Below are positions 24,801 to 33,800 of a stretch of 64,000 bases of DNA, one piece after another. Each line of letters starts with the position of its first letter. Within the stretch, counting starts at the first letter, position 1. The DNA comes from Marthasterias glacialis (lineage: Eukaryota; Echinodermata; Asteroidea; Forcipulatida; Asteriidae): NCBI GenBank assembly GCA_911728455.2, contig OU452229.1:13488076-13552075 (forward strand), written 5' to 3'. A model generated the notes under the pieces. That model saw nothing but the letters and a program-made list of their open reading frames with translations. It searched no databases and was not told where the DNA came from. Made by a program: the position numbers and the translations under genes.

Positions 24801-27800
24801 TAGTGGTTTCTTGTATAGCGCTCAAATCCGTCACATGCAGTGATTCTTATGGTTCTCGAACATTATTACCCCAGTCACCGTGCCATATATTTAATTCCTT
24901 AAACCATCTCAGCTCCATGAGGAATATACAGCCTATGCTGCCAAGAATGTTAATGTAGTACACCAAGCTACCACAAAAACCATCTCTGCCCTTGCAGGAA
25001 CCCTTTCATTTTTTACCCGTCGGTAAAGAGAGAAGCAATACAAGTTACAATGGAAATGTCTTGCTCAAGGTCACTAGTTTTATTACCGGGCATTGAATCC
25101 ACACCCTGATGACTTAGCCACCAGAACTTGAGACCGGTGTGCTAGACTGGTCATGATACGCCCATGCATGTAAAAAGAGTTTCGCAATACCTACAGTTTG
25201 AATGAAACGTGTACTGGTACTTACTGAGCAGTCTATTACTCTCACTCTCTCTCTAGTCGACAAAAGTCGGAAATGTTGAGATTTGCTCATTTGTGTCTAT
25301 CCCTCATCAAGTTCGAGAGATCAGTTCGAAGCACCCTGATCACCGATGTCCCTACATGTAGCAACTACATCTATAGAGCTGACCTTTTGTTTTTCCCTAC
25401 TTCCCCTTCCGTGTTTTGGTGACCAGGTGATAAGTTTGAGAGATTGGTTCTTTGGTGTACCTGTATGAGTTCCCTGCTAGTTTGAGACGACGCTGTTATA
25501 TCTTACGGGACAGTTTTGATTTTTTGCCATACAGTTCAGTACTTGTCATATGTTGACTCCAATGTCTATTGCACTGAATGGATGAACTATTGGTTGATCA
25601 GAGTTTCTGGATTTAAAATGTCTATATTTTTGTGAAATTATAAAATAAAACAAAAAAACTTGACAGTTCAAATTTGTAATGTGTTGATGTGTCATTTTGC
25701 CACGATTTTTACAATATGATTGTGTGATTCATTATTTGATGAACAGTGACTCTTTTATTATGTAGTGCAATCACTTTTTCCAAAATGTGATTGTTCAGAA
25801 ATCCACTAAAATGTAGGCCTGTGATTTGTCATGTTTTTTCCTGAATGCAGACTTTTGTCCATAGGTTTCTCCCTTGCCTTCAAACTGACAGCGGATGCTA
25901 TTTAATGGTCAGAGAGTAGGAAGGTTAACTATTATTATTAACTCAGAAAGGTACAAAAACTTAAGCTTGTGCAATTTCAGCCGAGGGTATATGTAACTGT
26001 CATTTCTGATGATTTCTGTAATTATTATCGACATCCAAAGGTTTGGTAGCAGTCGGTCAGCTGTGATCAAGCAGATTGGCGAGCATGTCCAGGCAGCCAG
26101 TAACATCTACTCCAGAACATCCTTTGGAGAATACCAGAATATCAACTTCGCTGTGGCAAAAATAAGGGTAAGATCTTGTCTGTTTTTAACAGCCATCTTA
26201 TTCTTCTTCCATTCAAAAGCACTGTAATCCAAACTGAGGCAGGAAGGGTCAAATAGTCAGATCTCTCTTGTCATGATGAGACTCAGTATTTACTATTATT
26301 GTTGTACATGGGGAATATGACCAGACCGGTGGCTGCATGAGAAAGGTCAATCCTGTTGGTATGTAATGAAGTTTCGGAGCCGGAAGTGCATTGTGAATGA
26401 TTGGTATACATATACATGTACATGAACATTCATTACACTGCACTTCTGGCTCCAAAACATCATCACTTACCGACAGGATCTATTCAGCTCTAGAGTTGTA
26501 AACAGTTTGTTATGGTTTAAAAATCCTTTGTTTACCATTTACACCAAATTCCCATATCCTCCAAAAGCCTCTTCATGAAGTTGAAAGATTGTGTAGGCTT
26601 GAGGACTGTAGACCCAAATAACAACTGCTTATCACTGGGCAGGCATACCAATCTTATCCAAGTCCCGACATTTTGGTGTGGAGTGACATAAGAGTGGAGG
26701 ATTGAGGTGCTCCTGTGAGCAACTGTTCCCAGGACGTAAGAAACGGCTTGATAAACATTTTAAATTGGAGAAAAATATAACAGTAGGTGCCAAAATGCTG
26801 GGGATTTACAATGTAAAAAGTTTATATACTTTACGTCTGACCTAATCTTTCCAGGTCTTCACGGATGACGATTTAAATACCTCAGATTACCCATTCAGAG
26901 ACCCCAACATTGGAGTGGAGAAATACCTGGATCTCTCCTCTATCGGGGACCTCAGCGATTACTGTCTGGCTTACACATTCACCAACAGGGACTTTGCCAA
27001 CGGTGTTCTGGGCCTGGCATGGATTGCAACTGAATTCAGTAAGTACAGCTGGGACTCATTTTCCAAAAACTGTCCAAAATTATATATTTAAATTAAAAAA
27101 AAGGGGAAAAGGAAGAAAAAAATCCAACCCCCTAACACCTGTCAAATTTGTTGACAAATTTTGCCCTGAATTACTTTCAGTTCAACGGTAAACCAGACTA
27201 GGGTGTAATTTTGTATAAAGCTGCTCAGAAAATTGTGCTTAGAAAATTTATTTGCTAAGCATAAATTGGCGGGAAAACGAGTCACAAACGATACACAATG
27301 TACATTATTTTGGCTGATAATAAGTTTTGTGCTACAGTGAGATTTACCTCATAATGTCAGTAATGCTTTGAATGGGGGTAGAGAATAATATTTTCAAAAG
27401 AGGTCAGTTTTGTAGTTGAAGTTACCATGATAATGATGTGAAGCTGTTTTTCTGTAATCATGGTAATAGCCCCTATTAATTGTAGAAATGCATTTGTGGA
27501 GGTTAACAGGTTTTAAGTCCTGGGCTCGATTTCAGATTGATTTTAAGTGCAGATCAATCTTGATTGCTAAGCAAAGTGGGATGCCACGGGTTAACATTAA
27601 ATACTTTACGTAAACACCAATTCTGGAGTCTGTTGCACAAAATCGCTCAGTCATGACACTCCTTTTCGGCCAGGAATCCACTTGTGTCCGTCTGTCTTGT
27701 GTCTGATCTGATCAAGCGCTCCGTAGATTATGTACATTTGTAACGGATTTTGCAATATAGAAACAACAGGCGTGTGATTTCTTAGTTTTCCCCCCTGATT

Positions 27801-30800
27801 TCAGGATTTATTAAAAAAAACTTGAGCCATCATTTTTTTTAAGAAGAAAGCAACCACCAAAGGCAGAAAAGAACAGTCCACATTGTGTCCAAGCCTGTAG
27901 TTTTGTCTTTCTGGTGATGCACAGAGTCTGTAATCCTCCTGAATTGTAACATCTGGGAGATTCCAGGTCTAGAATAAAGGGGGAACCCAGACCCACAAGC
28001 CATTCTCGGGGAAATTTCACATTTGTCAAATCTCATCCCGGAAACAAGTTAGCTTGTTGTCTGGTGTACAGGTTTTTTTTTATCAAGCACTTTGCACAAT
28101 GCATTTGGATTTACACACAATGCATTTCTGGCTCTTCTTTTCTTCAGTACTTTCATTATAAAAATATGTATCTGCTTCCTTTTTTAAACTATGCATGATA
28201 CATTTCCATTGAAGGCATCCTCGTGTCAACAAATGTGTTCTTTACCTTTTCTTATTTTCCCCCATTCTTCCATCACCAGCTGGTAGCACAGGTGGTCTCT
28301 GCGCTCCGAAATTGAGCAACCGAGATTCTACGCTCAACACGGGTATTGTTACAGTCAACAACTATGGATCATTCGTTCCACCGTTGATGTCCCACAACAC
28401 CTTTGCCCATGAGATTGGTCACAACTTTGGCTCAAATGTAAGTATAATGATAAAAACGAAATACTACAAAAATATTTCTCTTTATCTCTGATGTAGTTAT
28501 AACATCTTTGAAATTGTTTGCGGTACCTGCTGCTATTTATAGGATTCAAACTGACCTCTCGTCACCGGGCACTCTCGGTGGTTAATCTACTTTAGAATGC
28601 AGAGGTCGTGGGATTGAATCCCACCCAGTTGCCTTTGGAAGTTAGTTGCCTATGGAATTCCCCCCCCCCCCCCCCAACAAGACTTGGAAAGCAATGAGTA
28701 TATAGTGGCAAGCACACATCGGTGTAAGGATAAAAGTCAAAACAATATTACTGATTATCAATTAGTAGATTATCAATTTCTCTCTCCTCCAGCATGACCC
28801 CACGAACAACAACGTCTGCTCTCCGGGAGGTACCTTAGGTAACTATCTCATGTTTGCTCATGCCTCGTCCGGTGACCTCCTCAATAACGATGAATTCTCA
28901 GAATGCAGCATCAGAGAGATCACTGGGGTGCTGCAGACTGTCTTCGCTGGTACCAGCAAGGTCAACTGCTTCGTCGGTAAGTCCGTGAATAAAAATTTTG
29001 ATGAGGAGGTTATTGATCATTGTAGATTATTGATCATTTTAGGTAATTGATCATAATATATTTTTTATTAATCATTGTTATTGATTATTGTTATTGATTA
29101 TTTATTTTATCGTTGTACATAGGGAATTGATCATTGTAGGTTATCGATCATTCAACAGGTTTTAGTATGATATCTTCCATTAGTGATCCCTCCTCTGTCT
29201 ATCACAATTTTTGTATTTTTTTTTCACATTGCATTGACCCTGTGAACCGGAATGTCTGTTTTCTGAAAGCTTTTTTTTAACTTGATTTAATGAGATTTCA
29301 AAGGGCCATTCAGAACTATCAATGTAAAATCTTTTTAAAACATTGATAATTCTGAAATTGTTTCAACTTGAAATGTGGGTGGTTGGGTCAAAGAAAAATA
29401 AAAAATTGATATTCACTCGAAATTTAAAAACATTGATAGTTCTGAATGGCTCCTCAAAACCCTGCAATGGTTGTGATACAATTTTTGCATTGATCTATAT
29501 CTCACCAGCTGTAAGCTACAGATAGGGTTGGGGAATAGTGTTCACTCGGGGCTAAAAATATATCCGTTATTATCAAGCCTAAGACCCCTAAGAGGGGCTA
29601 CAGATGCTTATTGCCTTGAAGAAAAAAAAAATGGAATGCAGGCGTGTGATTTCTCAGTAAATTTCCTGATGTCAGGATTTTCTCAAAACCTCCTTGAGCT
29701 TTCAAATTGTCTTGAAAGAAGTAAAGCAGTCACCAAAGGAGGAAAGAAATTGTCCACATTGTGTCTAAACCTGTACATGTACATGTAGCTTATTGCACTT
29801 CTGGTGATGCACAGAGTCTGTAAACCTGAATTGTAACATAAGGGGGAACCCAGGCTCGCAAGCCATTTTCAGGAACTTTCAAATTTGGCGAATCTTATTC
29901 CTGGGAACGGTCTTGCTCCTTTTTCCCCACGAGCTGTTTTTATGAAGCTGCTTACTCTGAAGCCGTGCCCTCTTAACCTTCCAACCCCAAGGTATGTATT
30001 CATGCCCGGTTTCTGATTGATGTATTTTGTGGTCTCTCCCAACACAGAACGCTCCTCCGTCACGTTTTGCGGTAATCAGATCCTTGAGGAGGGAGAGATG
30101 TGCGATTGTGGCTATGATGACACGTGCCCCCCGTCAAATTGCTGCGTCCCGCAGAATGCCGGAAATACAGACCCAAATGCCTGCATGCTGAAATCAACAT
30201 CCATATGCAGGTAAAACAAACAAATCTCTGAAAAATGATCTTTATGTTGATGTCCTCATTTACTCTCATGACACTTACTGAATCAGAAATATGTTTTCGT
30301 TGATGACTTTTTCTTGACGTACGAGGTTGAAATTACTTATTACTAATGGCATGTCGTGGGCGAGCGGTCAAGCCCACCAGACTCAAGCTCCGGTGTTTCT
30401 GATCAGCAGAGTGTGGGTTTAAGTCCCGGTGTTAAGCAAGACACTTGACCATTAATACTTCGTCCTTTAGGTGGGATGTAAAGCCGTAGGCCTCGTGTGT
30501 TGTGTAATGCATGTGGGGAAAAAAGCAGTACACTTATCATAATGAGAAGGCGTTTGTCCCTGTGTTTCTGGCATGGTCTGGCAGCAATATAGGCCACCTC
30601 TCCTTGTATCCCTTTCAAGGTGTTGTATTATGGTTGCTTCTTCCCGTAAAATCATTCTTAACAATATCCACCTGTTGGCGACAGGAGTGTCATTTATGAC
30701 TGACATGGCGCATTATAAATGTACAACACCATTATTATTATTGTTGTTGCAAATCTCTACATATTATGTTGCAAGAATCATTCAGAATACCAGATTACTC

Positions 30801-33800
30801 ATTAATGTTTTGTTTAGTGTCAAATCGTCATTGTTTTCAGAAAGTGACGAATGTGTTATGAATCACAATATCTGGCAGATTGTTTTTGGTACTTTCAGAC
30901 CTGCCTGTAACATTAGACTATTTCAGGAGATATGACCTTTTTTGCACTGATACATCGATATTTGTATACCACTTGTAAATTTATTGACTTCATTGGTTGA
31001 ATTACATTTTCAAAGATTTACACATTTTTATAAATTGTTTTCCTTGTGTAAATTGTGTGCATTGTTTGAGTTTCATATCTGTATACTTTTTTTTCCCACC
31101 CTATTTGCCTTCCCCATCTGACCCCCATCTTATGTTATGTATTTATTAGTGTTTAATGTATTTTGGTTTAAATTTCTTTGTTGTAGATACTAAAAGTGCC
31201 ATGAATGCCTTTTTTATTGGATACCGGTGCTATATAAGTTCCCATTACTACTATTACTTTAATTGTGTAACATCACCTTGTAAACCCTTACAAGGTGCTA
31301 CAGAAATGGGTCTCATAATTCAAATAATATAGGTCTTTATGCATATGACATAATTGAGCGCTTTGAGATGCTCATCGGGGTTGATAACATTAGTTGCATG
31401 CAAGCACAAGTGGAATACAGAAAAGTATAGTGCTTCTGCATCCAATATGGGACGCAGATGTGGTGTATTTTTCAGTATTCCACGAGTGCGCGCATGATAA
31501 CTATTTTATCGTTTAGCCAACTTCATACCGACGTGCGAAGTTCAGAATTTTAGAGCGTTATTTCGAGATGAGCAGCACCACTGGTGGTATACGGATGGTT
31601 GCGCATGACACGCAATACGCATATTGCAATATAAAACTGCGTGTATGATATGGTTTATTATCACACACCAGTTTGAGCAATCTAATTGGGGAATTATCGG
31701 GTACTGGAAGATAAAGTGCTGTATAAGAACTGCATGATATCATTACTATAATTGTCTTTGTAGTAAACAATACTTATGCATTAATACTATATATTATATG
31801 TAGTAAATAGATAAGTGCTTCTTTATAAAAAATCTTTTTAATTTGCATTACTGGAAACATTTTTTTACTAATGGATTATTATGTATGAAATGTATTAATA
31901 TTGTTGTTACGATTGTGATCATGTAATATGTAGAAATTTGTCATATTATTTTGTACTTCCACTATGAAAACCTTCAAATGCATTATTTTTTTTTCTTTCA
32001 GTGAGCAACAAGGAGATTGCTGTAACCCAGATACCTGCAACTATTATCCAGCGGGCTTCATTTGCAAGCAGGAAAGTGAATGCAATAATAATGCTATGTG
32101 CACATATCCTTTACATAGATGTTATCATTTGGTCTTGCTCTGAAGTTGTTGTCCCAGTGTTGTTCGGATTTTTCTTGTTGCACTTTGTCCGGAATTGTAA
32201 CAGGAAAGAGACGGGTCACTAGAATAAGTGTGTGTGTATTCACAGCCTCTTGTAATTCAAGGTATGAGACATGAGATGAATGACTCATGAATAACACACA
32301 AATCAAGGATGGTTTCGCAGGTCTTCAACTTTAAGAGTATTTCAGGTGGAAATATCTCCCTGAAGGATTTTTTTGTATTGATATTGTCTTTGTAATCAGT
32401 GAGCTCTCAGATTGGACCTGATAATTTGTTTTTTTCCCGATGATTACCAATTCTGTCCTTTTTGTCTTGACAACTGATGAAATCATTGTTTGCCTTAACC
32501 TCATCACACTGGGAGCAGTGTTGTCTGCAACGCCCCATCACCCAAAGATGATAACATACCCTGTGATGGAGATAGGAAAGTCTGCAGCAGTGGGGTAAGT
32601 TGATCAGCAATTGCAGGGCCCAGGAACTTAGCCGGGCCAGGAACTATGCCATTAAGGGAATAAAGGTGTGCTGAATCGGTTTTTAACTATTGTTTAAAAC
32701 CTCTGAGGGGCCTGGTGGCTGATAATTGCCCTCGCCGATTCATAAATACCTTTTCTTACCAAAAAGCATGAAAAAGTAATTTCTGGGCTTCTAAAGTCAC
32801 GGTTTTCTTACTTTTTTTCAAGATGTTCACATCTAAGTTTTCCCGTGTGGGCGCTGAGCGATGTCTGTGTCGCGTACGCTTACGCGAGAACATTCGTGTG
32901 CCTGTCATGCCTGAGCGCGTGTGTGCGCGTTACGCAGAAATACGCACTACGCTCGTCACACCAACCGGTTTTAAACAGTTTTTACTGTGTCTATATCACT
33001 CGTTTAAACGCGGCCTCTCGACCAATCAGAATGGAGAAACTGTCACAGGTATTTGTTAATACTTATTATAACTTCACTACGATAACACTTCCAAGCAGCA
33101 GCGCGGTCAGGCTTTGCACAGGCAACAGAAGCTCCTGACCCTACATTACATGTTTGCTTATGTTTATGTAAATTAATGCTCTCACTAGAGGGGGGGTGGC
33201 AGTACTTGAAAATCTTCAAAATTAATTAAAAATATTTATTGGAAACATTTCTATGAAAAAAAGTGTATTTGCATTTCAAAAATACATTTCTTAATTTGTA
33301 ATGATTGAAAACCTTTTAAAAGTAAACGTAACGGTTGCGGCAGCTACGTAAAGAATTCAGTTGACATGTTTGTAATGACTGTACAATCTGTTGCCTTTAG
33401 GAGTGTACCAAATCAATCTGTGACGTCAACAATCTGGAAGAATGCCAGTGTTCACAGAAAGGTGAATTCTGTGAGATTTGCTGCCAAAACATCGGTAAGA
33501 TTAAGGTTTTGATCACACGCAGACTAAATAGTGATACACATTTCTCTCTTTTTTTCTTCTTTACTTTTTGACTCGTGTCATTCTTCTTTAATAAAGGTCT
33601 CAGGGATGCACATTATCACATCGTCCTCTCAAGAAAACCAAGTACAACACAAGGATGCAAAATAAGAGATGTGTAGACATTTTATTTTGATTGATGCAGT
33701 TTTTATCTTCAACTCTCCTCTACAGGTCAGTCGCAGTCTTGCGTTGCGGCCTCCCAGATCAACATCCGCAGCAGTACCAACCAGGTCTTGTACAAGGACG

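Noticed and set aside
32094..32222. GT donors after 32095 (such as GTGCAC at 32098 or GTTATC) for the + gene
   Set aside because: They break the frame or the cysteine spacing, whereas the AT-AC pair at 32104/32509 fits both.
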